In this document: piece after piece, positions 1 to 10,932 of the stretch
Layout of the letters: the number at the start of each line of letters is the position of its first letter
Position numbering within the stretch: position 1 is the first letter of the stretch
Assembly: GCA_949987705.1 (NCBI GenBank)
Contig: OX465283.1
Location: 95,715,813-95,779,812 of the forward strand
Origin: Thereva unica
Taxonomy: Eukaryota; Arthropoda; Insecta; Diptera; Therevidae
DNA: 64,000 bases
Reading direction: 5' to 3'
Notes under the pieces: model-generated
The model's database searches: none
The model's input: the letters and a program-made list of their open reading frames with translations, nothing else
What the model was told of the DNA's origin: nothing
Translations under genes and position numbers: made by a program

Positions 1-665
1 GTAAACTGATGAACCAAACCATTAAGGCTTTGGAACTCCAACAACGTCCAACAATATACCTTTGGTCAGACTCTATGATAACCATTGCACGGATAAAGGG
101 ATCACTAAACAAACAGAAAGGATTTGCAGCAAATCGAATCTTAAAAATTCTGTCTGTAACCAGCCCAACCCAGTGGAACTACGTTAAGACGGATGAAAAC
201 CCTGCGGACTGTGCATCACGAGGTATAAACCCTGACCAAATCAGTGAGCATCAACTGTGGTGGAATGGGCCATCCTGGCTCAGATTAAACAAAAATTCTT
301 GGCCAATTACCGCTCCACAAATCACTCACGAACCTACTGAGGCCTCGGAAAAGTATGCATTTGTGGCAACAAAAACATTAGTAGCAGATACATCTATATT
401 TGATCGATTTTCAACCTTAAGAAGATGCATAAGAGTTATATCTTATTGCAAACGATTTATTGACAAATGTAGAGGAATGAATATACCGACGTCAAGAAAC
501 CTGACAGCCGATGAAATGATTCAATCACAAAAAATCATAATAAAGTGCGTGCAGGAGAACGCCTTTACTGAAGAAATCCAAATGCTGCAAAAGGAGAAAC
601 TAGTTCCGACGAAAAGCACACTTCTGTCGCTATGTCCATTCCTTGACGAAGAAAAAATACTTTGA
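1..665 (+). pseudogene. BEL/Pao pol: RNase H region, broken
   Basis: The frame is open from the window edge to a TGA at 663-665. It contains WSDSMITI and ENPADCASRG, followed by an LWWNGPSWL block, which are characteristic of the RNase H region of BEL/Pao polyproteins. In the family this domain removes genomic RNA during reverse transcription inside the virus-like particle. The TGA falls where the family normally continues with VGGRL, so it is best read as a nonsense mutation in one long polyprotein and not as a natural end. The reverse transcriptase and everything upstream are outside the window. Confidence 0.85.
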
Positions 666-2053
666 GTTGGCGGTCGACTAAACCTATCATTACTTCCGTA
701 CGACGAACGTCATCCGATAATTTTACCCCAAAAATCGCACCTCACCAACCTGGTCATTAAGGAAGCACACCTTACTCCATGGAGGTACCCAGCAAACACT
801 AGCTTACATACGAAGACGATATTGGATACTACATTCCAGAAATACTGTTAAGAAACGTATTAACAGCTGCACGGTATGCTTCCGCATCAAGGCAAGGACG
901 TGCCAGCAGATAATGGGAAATCTTCCATCACCAAGGGTAGTACCATCATTACCATTTACACACACCGGCGTAGATTACGCAGGTCCTATTCAATTGAAAG
1001 CATCCAAGATAGCAAGATCCAAAACATATAAGGGATATATTGCGTTATTCATTTGCCTATCCACTAAGGCAATTCATAACGAAGCTGTTAGCGACCTAAC
1101 AAGCGAGGCATTTTTAGCAGCGTTCAGACGATTTACCGCCAGACGTGGTCATTGCAAACACCTGTACAGTGACTGCGGAACTAATTTCATAGGAGCTCAA
1201 AAAATACTAGATGTAGATCTTCATCAAGCAATTCAGAGAGCAACAGAAGATACTAAAGATATAATTGCCAACGACGGAACTCTCTGGCACTTCAACCCAC
1301 CAGCAGCACCTCATATGGGGGGAATATGGGAAGCTGGTGTTAAATCTATAAAATATCATTTAAAACGAATAGTTGGCAACACAGTACTCACCTATGAAGA
1401 ACTAACCACCACCTTATCTCAAATAGAGGCAAGCTTTAATTCCAGACCACTATGCCCACTGACTGACGATCCAACAGGCTGCAGCGTCCTAACACCCGGA
1501 CACTTCTTGATGGGGCGAGCGCCAATAAGTCCGCCGAGCGTAGAAAACGGAGAAAAAACAACTAATCATTTAACGAGATGGAAAATGACTAACAAACTCA
1601 GTGAAGACTTCTGGAATATATGGTCGCATGAGTATCTATCACATCTTCAACAGAAACCAAAATGGTGGAAAGAAAAGGATAATTTAAAGATCAATGAATT
1701 GGTACTCATTAAGAACGAACAAATGCCTTCTGCCATAGCGACTTGGAAGAATAATAGCAGTGCATCCCGGAAAAGATGAAAAAATACGTGTTGTTACTCT
1801 CCGCTGTGGAAATAACACAGTGCTAAAACGCCCTGTGACAAAACTATGTAGACTACCAATATATGATAATCCCATCGAGGAAAACGCACAAAATCAGGAA
1901 CAACAAGATGACAATAACCATATAACTACAGTCAATGTATCGCCAATATCTACTCAAAAAAGAAAGTTACCAGATACATGCTCGACTCCTCAACAAGTAA
2001 AGAAAAGATATATTCAAGAGATTGAAGAAGCGAAAAGACTTCACAAGTCCTGA
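666..2053 (+). pseudogene. BEL/Pao pol: integrase and DUF5641-like C-terminus, broken
   Basis: After the TGA the same frame continues to about 778, where the coding frame shifts. An HHCC-type zinc-binding segment follows (CTVC near 870-890). The integrase core is clear: GVDYAGP carries the first Asp, YSDCGTNF the second, and WEAGVKSIK the Glu. A second frameshift near 1755 moves the C-terminal DUF5641-like segment (HPGKDEKIRVVTLR, LCRLPIY) into another frame, which ends at 2053. The role in an intact element is insertion of cDNA into the host genome. The combination of D, D and E motifs with this tail is specific to BEL/Pao. The gene is inactive here. Confidence 0.85.
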
Positions 2054-2502
2054 AGAAATGGTATCCGAATTCGGCCCGTAACAGGATACAACAACTTGGT
2101 TCCAATAGAAAAACAACGACTCGCCAAGGAGAAATATGAAGCAATGAAGTCAAAAATAAAACAGATCAAACCAGCAAGCAAACAAGCTAAAGGCAATCAA
2201 CCATCTGTATGGAATACAGCAGTAACTTGCCTGAGTCTTCTATCGACAATATCATTGGCAAAAGGCGCATATACAATAACTCATCCGGAACCTGGGTTAT
2301 ACATCGAAGACATGGGTAAGGTAAATCTAAGGCGAGGGACTCTTCGAGTTGAACTAACATTGCCATTAAATGCAAACGCCGATATCATCAAAGTAAAAAA
2401 CGTTATTCAACAGATGCAAGATGTATGTACGGCGTCCCAAGGAACCTCTGAAGAGATCCATTGCGAAGCGTTTGTTCACCATTTGAACACTCAAGGAGAC
2501 TA

Positions 2503-2978
2503 CTTTTTTTTTTTTTTTTTTTTATGTGAAAGACTAGAGTCACAGGAAACGCCCTTTATACTGGTCGACAATCTATTTTCTTCATATAGAGTGCAATGTC
2601 GAACAGCAGCTCTAGTCGGGGAAGAAAGGAACTGTCACAACCTACCAGCGATATTTTGCAGTCCACCTACTCCCAACCAGTACTGGCGACTTTGTCATCG
2701 GGGCATCGAGAAACAACTCGCTGGAGTGTTATGCCTCCTGAAGCGAGTTGAATCTCATCAACCAACCGATGACACGCGCTTTGGTGAAGCGGGGAAGGGC
2801 TAAGGAAGGCTATGACAGAAGGAATCAGGAATGTAAAGAGTGAAGTAGAAAGAAGGAAAGTTATGTAGGTGGGAAAGTGGAAAAGGCGAAGGACCGTGGG
2901 GCTGGCCGGGATTCGAACCCGGGACCTCTGGGATAGTAGCCAGACGCCTTACTCCCTAGGCTACCGAGGCCCCAAACG
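2503..2978 (-). mobile_element. tRNA-derived SINE inserted in env-like gene
   Basis: Read on the minus strand the element starts with a tRNA-like head, continues through a unique body and ends in an A tail, seen as a 20-T run at 2504-2523. Imperfect target duplications flank it: GGAGACTA at 2495-2502 and GGAGATA at 2979-2985. A tail-only relative of the same family lies at 4633-4685. The insertion splits the env-like coding sequence between its N-terminal part and the furin-type site. Confidence 0.85.
2897..2973 (-). promoter_or_regulatory. tRNA-like head of SINE with pol III A and B boxes
   Basis: On the minus strand this stretch folds partly like a tRNA. The B box GGTTCGAATCC is at 2908-2918 and an A-box-like TAGCCTAGGGAG at 2952-2963. 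Only about five of seven acceptor pairs form, and the anticodon loop appears one base too long. It is therefore a SINE promoter and not a working tRNA gene. Confidence 0.8.
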
Positions 2979-4407
2979 GGAGATAGACGTATTAAGCGAG
3001 AAAAATCTCACCCGTAATAAGAGAGGATTACTAGGAAAGGCGTTAACCTACGTGTTTGGCGTTAATGACGAAGCATATGCAGATATCTCCACATTACAAC
3101 AAAATCAAGAAATGCTTCAACAAACAGCACTACATCAATCCTCAATCATGTTGACTACCATCTCACACCTCAATGACACGGAAGCAAGGGTTACAGAAAC
3201 AATTAATTCATTTACAAAAAAATTAAATGAAGCATTGATCGAAATCAATACAATTCAAGGATGGTTTACAAAAATTAACACCAACATGATAAACCTTCAC
3301 ATCTTGACAGCGTATCAGATCGCAACGAATATCTTAGATGAACTAGAGAGACAATATAGTAGACTAATAACCATCGTAATGAGGAGAGGCAGTATAATTG
3401 AGATTCTACCACTGAACAAAATGCGATCCTTTATAAAAGATGCCTTGGGGAAACTTCCAAGCAATCTCTATATTACAGATATACCTGAAGAGAGAATTAA
3501 TCTGAAACAAAATAGCACCAGCATCACTCTATTCGGGTACTTCAACATTGTCGAGGTGGATCAATATATGATCATGAAGACTATACCAATTCCATGGAGG
3601 TTAAAAAACAATACCTACTTAATAGCCGACGTTTCAAACACAACACTCGCCATCAATTATAATAGTCAGACATACTTTTAGTACCTGACAACGAAATAAA
3701 GAATTGTTTAAATAGGGACAATCACCAACTATCATGTTTACCAACAGCCATTAGCAACATACAAGACAATACAAATTGTGGGGTAGATGAAGTTTATGAT
3801 CGTCCATTTAAGCGCCAGTGCCCACTTAAAACCCTTCAAGTGCCAACCATCTTGTGGAAACAACTATACATGACCAATACCTGGTTATTCATCACAACAA
3901 CACCAATCGCAGCCGGTGTAGTGTGCACCGGCACCCGGCAGGACATTGAACTTAATGGAACCGGAGTTATCCAAATAACAAAGGATTGTGTCATAAAAAC
4001 AAAAAGAAACACTATCCTACCTGAAATATTCGACAGCACTTATGTATTATCGTCGTTGAACAAGCCTCTGGAACTAGACCGCGCGATTAATTCTCCCGAA
4101 CTCATCAAGACACCAGATTCAGTATCCTCGGAACATATCCTAAAGCCATCGGACCAACTCCTGGGAGCTATCAAGGAGCAACAACTTCTACATAACAATT
4201 TAAGATCAACTACGCTACAAACAATTGGACATCACACACTGTCTGTAACCATCGCAGTACTTATCTCCGTAATCATCACCATACTTGGAACTATATTTAA
4301 ACGGAGGAGCCAGGAGAGCAAAATCCAACCATCTGCTCATCAACACGACTTCATAATAAAAACTCCGTCCACTCCTTACATCTCTAAGAACCAAAAATCA
4401 TTTTCCG

Positions 4408-4420
4408 CGGAGGGGGAGAA
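4408..4420 (+). promoter_or_regulatory. polypurine tract of BEL/Pao element
   Basis: A 13-base purine-rich run (CGG then AGGGGGAGAA) ends directly before the TGTTTAGG start of the 3' LTR. This is the expected place for priming of plus-strand DNA synthesis. Confidence 0.7.
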
Positions 4421-4801
4421 TGTTTAGGAAACAACATACCAGCAGACAACAACAATCTCGCAACAATTATTGACCTAATTCTGTCCCATAGAACCATAAA
4501 AGAACTGACACAACATATTGGCAAAATGTCTTGCAATCAACCCGTAATCATTGGGAAATTGTAGAATTCACCAACATTAATTAGGGCATAAGTCAGTATA
4601 AAAGTAGCATAGCAATTAATGTAAATTTAGTCTTTTTTTTTATGTGACAGACTAGAGGCTTAGGGAAAGTCCCTTTGTACTGTCAAAATAAAGAACTCAA
4701 ATTATAACCATACAAGTTTCCCAAAACCGCTACCCAAACCGTTGAAGTTGTGCGGTCTTCAACTTTCCAACCAACCCCAAATCCACTACTCACCCTGAAC
4801 A
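4421..4801 (+). repeat. 3' LTR of BEL/Pao element
   Basis: The LTR begins TGTTTAGG directly after the polypurine tract and can be read to a CA at 4801. It overlaps the last codons of the env-like gene. An AATAAA signal sits near 4687. A SINE tail fragment interrupts it at 4633-4685. The right edge is only inferred from the TG...CA rule and from the start of a LINE fragment at 4806. Confidence 0.65.
4633..4685 (-). mobile_element. tail-only fragment of the same SINE family
   Basis: A T run followed by ATGTGACAGACTAGAG and a body stretch matches the 3' end of the SINE at 2503-2978. Only about 50 bases are present and no tRNA head, so this is a strongly 5'-truncated copy. Confidence 0.65.
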
Positions 4802-4805
4802 AACC

Positions 4806-5454
4806 TGGTGTCTGTGGGCCAGTAAACAGATATCTTCGGCGTAGTCGAGATCCTTAAGGCGGTCTAGCAAACCTTATGCCGCCTGTTCTACTATCTAGAG
4901 CGCCGAAACGGTTTGCTGGTTAATATTTGTTGCAGGTTTCCAGCAAATTCTCGCTTTTTAACGGTCTCCCGTAGAAGATCTACGGTAAACCGTCAACGAT
5001 TTCTAGCATGGTGTTGAACGTTTCTGATTGCAGCGATTTTAAGGCGAATAGTGGCTACAACCAAATGGTGGTCGTTTCCAATGCCTGCTCCCCTGAAACT
5101 CCTGACATCCTCAAGAATAGTTCTTCATCTGCGGCTGACGGCCACATGATCAATCTGATTTCTCGTTATACCATTGGGCGATGCCCAGGTCTCTTTGTGT
5201 ATCTTCTTGTGACAAAAGTAAGTCCCACCTGCCTTGAGTTGGTGGGAACTACAAAAGTCAAAGAAAAGCTCACCATTGTTATTTTTAACTTGGCTTAGGC
5301 CTTGATTTCCAATTGTTTGCTCAAGGCCGGTGTTGTACGGTGTTGACACGGCCGATCTGTGTGTTTAAGTCACCCATTAATACAATGATGTCTCCCTTTG
5401 GAATAGAGCGAAAAACCTCATTCAGTCGCATATAGAACTCTTCTTTGATGTCAT
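4806..5454 (-). mobile_element. RTE LINE fragment with internal deletion
   Basis: This is a diverged copy of two separated parts of the RTE LINE at 7652-10932. 4806-4905 matches about 8408-8513, in the RT region, and 4906-5454 matches about 9708-10249, in the endonuclease region. The intervening roughly 1.2 kb is missing, with a clean junction at 4905. Many substitutions and small indels show it to be an older relative and not a copy of this particular element. Confidence 0.85.
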
Positions 5455-5781
5455 GTAACGGTCGGCGGTCAGAAAAACGACTCCAGAATGCCTCAACTCT
5501 CACTCCTATTCGCCTTAACGGCATCATAAAATTATACGCTTGATTGAATTCTATACAACCCTTCGCTTCCGTACAATTGTGTAATTCCTTGCACACAAAA
5601 AAAAAATGTTTTCCGTCACAAAACCATTGTGCGTCAAATAACATCTTTCGGGGATATTTTCGCCCAAAATATGCACGCCACTGGCCTAATGTCTATCCCC
5701 ATGGTTATTTACCCACCCACACATGGACATTGCGTTCATGAAAAACCCAAGTGGGTGACCGCGCAGCCCACTGACATATAA
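5455..5781. other. unassigned intergenic stretch
   Basis: No coding sequence, TIR or LTR structure could be supported here. It contains an A10 run near 5599-5608. It may be remains of older repeats. Confidence 0.5.
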
Positions 5782-6302
5782 TAGCTTTGTTTATTGAGCT
5801 GCTCTAGGTTGAGCTGGCTTGAGATATCTCACGAAAAGGTGTTTCATGAGCAATTTGGTTGCTCTTACTTACCTGAAGTTTCTCTGATTTGTGTTTCATG
5901 AGCTTGCTCTAAGTTGAGCTAGCTCACGGTTTTCTGCTCTACCTTTTTTGGTGGAGCAACTTGAGGCAAGCAATCACCTGTTTGTCAACTGTTAAAATAC
6001 CGTCATCCGTTAATTGAATATCTGAATTAGAGGAATCATCTAGCGCTTCCATCAACTGACTTGATAAATATTTTTCCATTTTTTAATTTAGTAGCGTATT
6101 TATCAAGTTTAAATAAATTTCACTTTAAAAACTGTCAGGTGAAGTTCTGACAATGCACTTTGAGAATTCTTGCCTGAAAAGTGTTTCATGAGATTTCTTG
6201 CTCTGAATTGCGCCAACTTGCTTTATTTATTTTTGACAGCTGCTCTACTGTGAGCTGCCTTGAGCTGCGCTGCCTTTTTTTCGGTCTCAATAAACACAGC
6301 TA
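5782..6302. mobile_element. short TIR element (MITE-like)
   Basis: The ends form an inverted repeat, TAGCTTTGTTTATTGAG at 5782-5798 against CTCAATAAACACAGCTA at 6286-6302, with one mismatch. ATAA flanks both sides (5778-5781 and 6303-6306), a possible 4-bp target duplication. Subterminal GAGCTG/TTGAG motifs recur near both ends. No transposase is encoded. The superfamily is not clear. Confidence 0.6.
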
Positions 6303-7430
6303 ATAATGGACTGCTCCTCAGCAATTATTCCCATACAAACCGATGGCACCAAAAAGGTATAGTCGACTCGCTCATCCATAAGCCACCAAACACAGAAGCA
6401 CTCAGAAGTAAAATCAGACTGACAGAAATAAAATCAGGTTAAATCAATTAGAAAAAAATAGACGGGTATAGTGATGTTTATATCTTTTGCTCTTTTCCCC
6501 ATAGACCCCCGTATTTTGACATACAGAATGTCAGTTTCTAAAACAGGCGTTAAGAACTTAAATCAGATACACATAAAATTTGCAAATTAATGAAAAAAAG
6601 GCATTTTAAAAGGTGAAAAAGTGAAAATAGTGCTTATTAGTTTTTTTAAACAAAATATTAGTGTTGTTTTAATGTTTTAAGTACGTATTTAAAAAAATGT
6701 AAATTTCAAAAGTGATTCCGGTGTTTACATGGAGTGAAAAAAGGTTTCTAGCCTATGGAACAAATTGGTGCCATGAAAAATTCCTCATGAACAGTCCATT
6801 CTATATGTCAGTGGCGCAGCCAATGAAATACTTGGCGCGAGATTAACCGAATGACGCCGGGACACACACAGACCCAATGTATGTATGTATCATGTCTGGA
6901 TAGGGAGCGATGCTCAACGAGTCGTGTTCAGAGCGACAAAATTAATTTTTTTAGCTATCACCCCACCCACCACGAATCAGGCCACTTCCAAAAAAAAAAA
7001 AAAAATGCGAAGCGGTTGCAAGGCGAGCCTGGATGGGGGGTTCAGCGTTGACTGTAGCAAGAGTAGCGTCATTCGGCAGTGGAAGTTCGTTGCGACAAGT
7101 CGGGATTCAGATCGTATAAAAATAAAAAAAATCGGTGCCAGGATATGAAAAAGTCGCTAATCTGCCCGGGGCAATCAAGCTCGTTTTCTTAGCGGTGTAA
7201 CTCCATCACGAATATTAATTTTAACTTTAATGATAAACTCGCGTAGGAAAAAATGAGTTTTTTTTATTAGCGGGTCAGCTCGTCAGCCGCCGACCAGGTG
7301 CTAGCGTGAAAAATTATTGAAAAGAAAGAAGAGTGAACTAGGAAATCACTGCGTGTGAACGAAATCAAGGTGTTTGTGCTGCTGCGTTGTCAATTTGGCA
7401 TAAATGACTCGCCTTGCGGCTGAGAAATAA
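6303..7430. other. unassigned, AT-rich stretch with no supported gene
   Basis: Short open frames at 6260-6442 and 6851-7148 have no recognisable motifs and overlap simple-sequence A runs (6989-7004). I see no promoter, RNA gene or mobile-element ends that can be supported. The right edge is the TAA target site of the next TIR element. Confidence 0.5.
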
Positions 7431-7651
7431 AGCCTCAATTATACTGGACGCAACGGAATGGAAAGTCAACGGAATGGAATTTAGCTTGTTATACTGACGG
7501 AATCGAAGGTATGCAAATGTCACTTTTTTCAGCAATGTTTCGCCAAATTTTGGACTTATGCTCAATATTTTTATATTCCTGCAATTTTTTATTATAAAGA
7601 ATTTCATTATCTTCCACTTCATATATTAATTTATCAACAAACTCTGAAGAT

Positions 7652-10600
7652 CTTCTTCTTCTTTGTGCCCCTTTAATCCCTCATGGGACATAGGGCGGAA
7701 ACAGTTGCCCTCCAGCGGACTCTGTTTTGCGCGACAGCTCTCAGCTCTGACCAGGATCTCCCAGTTGTTGCGGCCTCTGCTAGTAGGGTCCTCCTCCACG
7801 TTGTTCTAGGTCTTCCAACTCGACGGGATCCTTGCGGGTTCCAGTCAAGGGCCTGTTTGGCTAGGTTTTCGTTATCGCGTCGCAAGGTGTGGCCAACCCA
7901 ATTCCATTTCCTTCGCCTGATTTGGTCGTCTATCCTTTCTTGGCCGGCACGGCACCATAGCTCTTCATTTGAAATTCTATCTTGCCAGCGGATTTTTAGG
8001 ATACGACGCAGGCATCTGTTGATGAAGACTTGTAGGCGCCCTGTGATGAATTGGGTGACTTTCCATGTTTCGCAACCGTACAAAAGAACTGCCTTAACGT
8101 TGGAGTTGAACAGCCGCAATTTGGTGTTAGTTGAGATCTCCGTTGATCTCCATATGCGGAACAGGCATGCATATGCGCCTCGTGCTTTATTTATTCTGGA
8201 ACTGACGTCTTCTTCTGCACCGCCATTTTCGGTAATAATGCTACCGAGGTAGCAGAATTTATCTACCAGTTCCACGTCACGGTTATTCAGCGCAGTTCGT
8301 TCAAGTGTGTTTGCATTTATCCGCATTTCTTTGGTTTTGTTCGGATTCAGCCTTAAGCCTGCTAGACTACTTTCTGTTGCCAAATTGTTTAACATGTTTT
8401 TAAGCTCCTGATGTCTGTGGGCCAGCAAACAGATATCATCCGCGTAGTCGAGGTCCTTAAGGCGATCTAGCAAACCCCATTGTATGCCGCCTGTTCTACT
8501 ATCTAGAGCGCCGACAAGAATGTCATTTATTACTATAAGAAATAGTAATGGCGAAAGTAGACATCCTTGTCGTACTCCTGAATTCACCTCGAAGCTGTCG
8601 GATAATTTTCCATTATGGAGAACTCTGCATTTGGAATTGTTGTAAAGGGCTTTTATCAATTCTATTATTTTATCAGGCAGTCCACGTCGCCGTAATGCCT
8701 GCCATATAAAGCTCCTATTAACCGAGTCGAACGCTTTCTCATAATCTACGAAAGCAAGGTAAAGGGGGGATCGGAATTCAGTAGACTGTTCCACTATTAT
8801 TCTTAAGGTGTTGATGTGATCTATACATGAACGGCCCTTCCTGAATCCGGCCTGCTGCCTTCTAAGCGTTCGGTCTACTGCCTCTCTTATCCTTGATAAT
8901 ATAACGTGGGACAGGATTTTACCCACAGTAGATAATAGACAGATGCCTCTCCAGTTGTCGCATATTGTTAGGTCCCCCTTTTTGGGTATTTTGACTATGA
9001 TACCTTCCGTCCAATCCTCCGGAAAGGTACAGGTGTTCCATGCTATTTCCAGGATTGGCTGAAGCGCATCTGCTATGAGGCTTGAATCGGCTTTCAACAA
9101 TTCTGGCGGGATGCCATCTTTTCCAGCTGCTTTACCATTGGCCATCGCATGAATTGCGGTTACTATTTCCGTCTTGGATGGGGCCCGGGTGTTGATTCTT
9201 ATCGGCTGTGCATTGTTGCTGTTTTCCTGAGGTTCTTGTGCAAGTGAACCATTCAGGGCGGCGAAGAAGTAATCTCTCCATCTTTGGAGTTGCTCCTCGT
9301 CGCTGCACAACAGCCTTCCATCCTCACTCTTAACGGCATGTTTTTTAGTAGAGTGCTTTCCCGAGAGCTGTTTAGTAATTTGGTACAGCACTTTACTGTT
9401 GCCTGTGTTTGCCGCGTTTTCCGCTTTTTCTGCGAGCTCATTTATCTGCTGCCTTTTATCACGCCGCACACTTCTCTTTACTTCCCGGTGTAATTGGGAA
9501 TATTCCCGTTCAAGTTGGTGACGTCTTTCCGGGTCGCTTGTAGAGTTTACGTTATTTTTGAGGGCCCTCCTGCGTTCTATTTTTTGCCAGGTAGTGTCCG
9601 AGATCCAATGTTGCATGTTTCTCTGGACATAACCGACGCTCGTTTCCGCAGCCGTCAATATAGCGCCCTTTGTTCTACTCCACAGCTCTTCAATATTTGT
9701 GTCGTCAGAAACGGTTTGCTGGTTTAATATTTGCTGCAGGTTTCCAGCAAATTCTCGCTTTTTAGCGGTCTCCTGCAGAAGGTCAACGTTAAACCGTCTA
9801 CGGTTTATAACATCGCGTTGAACGTTTCTGATTGCAGCGATTCTAAGGCGAATAGTTGCTACTACCAAATGGTGGTCGCTTCCAGTGTCCGCTCCCCTGA
9901 AGCTCCTGACATCCTCCAGAATGGTTCTCCATCTGCGGCTGACGGCCACGTGATCTATCTGATTTCTCGTTCTACCATCGGGTGATACCCAGGTCTCTTT
10001 GTGTATCTTCTTGTGGCAAAAGTAAGTTCCACCTACCATGAGTTGATGGGAACTACAAAAGTCAACGAAAAGCTCACCATTGTTATTGGTAACCTGGCTT
10101 AGGCCTTGTTTTCCAATTGTTTGTTCAAGACCGGTGTTGTCGCGGCCGATTTGTGCGTTTAAGTCACCCATTAATACAATGATGTCTCCCCTTGGAATAG
10201 AGCGAAAAACCTCATTCAGTCGCATATAGAACTCGTCTTTGATGTCATCTTCTGCGTCTTCAGTTGGAGCATAGCATTGGACTACCGTAGTACTTCTTAG
10301 TCTGGTATGCAGGCGCACGGTAATAATCCTCTCAGAAACTGGTGACCAGCTAATGAGGCTGGACCTGGCTTCTTTGGTGAGTATTACGCCAACGCCACTC
10401 CTACGGCTTTCAGTTTCATTTCTCCCAGAATATAAGAAGGACTCACCATTTGGGCAGATATGTTCCCCCGCATCGGGCCATCTGGTCTCGCTAAGTCCCA
10501 TGATCTTGATTTTATATCGATTCATCTCGTTGAGGACTTCATCCAGCCGTCCCTCAGCAAGCATTGTTCTCACATTCCATGATCCGATTCGTGTCCTTGT

Positions 10601-10932
10601 TCGAAAAGCAAAGGTCGTCGTCGTGTCGTCCATCCGGTTCCGAGGCATTGTTTGCCGATTCGTAGCAATGGTGATTTTTATGGGAGCGGGTTGCTAACCC
10701 TCAGCCCAACCGACTTAAAGCTCTGTTTTGTGGCGCAGAGAGATCGCCATTCGCCCGTCTCCCGTTAGCTCCTTCCGAAGAAGTACCCCAGAGGGCACCG
10801 CGGGGAGGTGGGATTAGGACTTGCTAACAGGTCTGCTAGGTGTTTGTATGCAGTGGATCTTCTCGGATTTTAATAGAAGTGACAAATCGGGTGTCACCAC
10901 CTTCCGAGATCTTTGTTAGCCGTTCGCCCCCC
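7652..10932 (-). mobile_element. RTE-type LINE, apparently full length
   Basis: A perfect 12-bp target duplication AACTCTGAAGAT at 7640-7651 and 10933-10944 brackets the element. On the minus strand there is a 284-bp 5' leader, one long ORF, a 3' UTR of only about 20 bases, and an AGAAGAAGA tail. A very short 3' UTR with a microsatellite tail is typical of RTE elements. The intact ORF and perfect duplication suggest a fairly recent insertion. Confidence 0.9.
7673..10648 (-). CDS. RTE LINE ORF: endonuclease and reverse transcriptase
   Basis: This is a 991-residue intact ORF starting at an ATG (10646-10648). An APE-type endonuclease occupies about residues 20-260 (GSWNVRTM, LSETRW, MGDLNAQIG, NQIDHVAV, GSDHHLV) and nicks the target DNA. 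The reverse transcriptase follows in the middle third: motif A LAFVDYEKAFDSVN, motif B GVRQGCLLSPLLF, motif C LDYADDICLL. The C-terminus carries the family's WNWVGHTLRR and GRPRTTWRR blocks. All catalytic residues that I can identify are present. The protein would carry out target-primed reverse transcription in the nucleus. Many relatives are annotated in databases as craniofacial development protein 2-like, which is a misnomer. Confidence 0.9.
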   Translation of the reverse strand: MPRNRMDDTTTTFAFRTRTRIGSWNVRTMLAEGRLDEVLNEMNRYKIKIMGLSETRWPDAGEHICPNGESFLYSGRNETESRRSGVGVILTKEARSSLISWSPVSERIITVRLHTRLRSTTVVQCYAPTEDAEDDIKDEFYMRLNEVFRSIPRGDIIVLMGDLNAQIGRDNTGLEQTIGKQGLSQVTNNNGELFVDFCSSHQLMVGGTYFCHKKIHKETWVSPDGRTRNQIDHVAVSRRWRTILEDVRSFRGADTGSDHHLVVATIRLRIAAIRNVQRDVINRRRFNVDLLQETAKKREFAGNLQQILNQQTVSDDTNIEELWSRTKGAILTAAETSVGYVQRNMQHWISDTTWQKIERRRALKNNVNSTSDPERRHQLEREYSQLHREVKRSVRRDKRQQINELAEKAENAANTGNSKVLYQITKQLSGKHSTKKHAVKSEDGRLLCSDEEQLQRWRDYFFAALNGSLAQEPQENSNNAQPIRINTRAPSKTEIVTAIHAMANGKAAGKDGIPPELLKADSSLIADALQPILEIAWNTCTFPEDWTEGIIVKIPKKGDLTICDNWRGICLLSTVGKILSHVILSRIREAVDRTLRRQQAGFRKGRSCIDHINTLRIIVEQSTEFRSPLYLAFVDYEKAFDSVNRSFIWQALRRRGLPDKIIELIKALYNNSKCRVLHNGKLSDSFEVNSGVRQGCLLSPLLFLIVINDILVGALDSRTGGIQWGLLDRLKDLDYADDICLLAHRHQELKNMLNNLATESSLAGLRLNPNKTKEMRINANTLERTALNNRDVELVDKFCYLGSIITENGGAEEDVSSRINKARGAYACLFRIWRSTEISTNTKLRLFNSNVKAVLLYGCETWKVTQFITGRLQVFINRCLRRILKIRWQDRISNEELWCRAGQERIDDQIRRRKWNWVGHTLRRDNENLAKQALDWNPQGSRRVGRPRTTWRRTLLAEAATTGRSWSELRAVAQNRVRWRATVSALCPMRD

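Larger units (their letters stand above)
2096..4427 (+). pseudogene. env-like glycoprotein gene of the BEL/Pao element, broken
   Basis: The gene lies downstream of pol. It shows an N-terminal hydrophobic segment (near 2215-2275), a basic furin-type site RNKR followed by GLLGKALTYVFG, a long helical region with few cysteines, and a C-terminal membrane segment (near 4240-4295) followed by basic residues. This layout is that of baculovirus-F-like envelope proteins captured by insect LTR elements, which mediate membrane fusion. Two breaks are seen: a SINE inserted at about 2503-2978 and a frameshift near 3680 that ends the middle open stretch. The start codon is uncertain, because no ATG lies at the open-frame start and in such elements env is usually expressed from a spliced RNA. 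Confidence 0.75.
1..4801 (+). mobile_element. BEL/Pao LTR retrotransposon, 3' part, with env-like gene
   Basis: The order RNase H, integrase, DUF5641-like tail, env-like gene, polypurine tract, LTR is that of an env-bearing BEL/Pao element. The 5' part lies outside the window. The coding region has at least one stop, three frameshifts and a SINE insertion, so this copy is dead. The right end is set by a TG...CA reading of the LTR; the 5' LTR is not visible, so the exact end and the target duplication cannot be checked. Confidence 0.85.

Noticed and set aside
2897..2973. possible tRNA gene on the minus strand
   Set aside because: Acceptor pairing is incomplete, the anticodon loop seems too long, and it is the head of a SINE with A tail and target duplications.
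7683..8252. 189-codon plus-strand ORF
   Set aside because: It lies opposite the conserved C-terminal part of the RTE ORF and has no motifs; it is a shadow frame.
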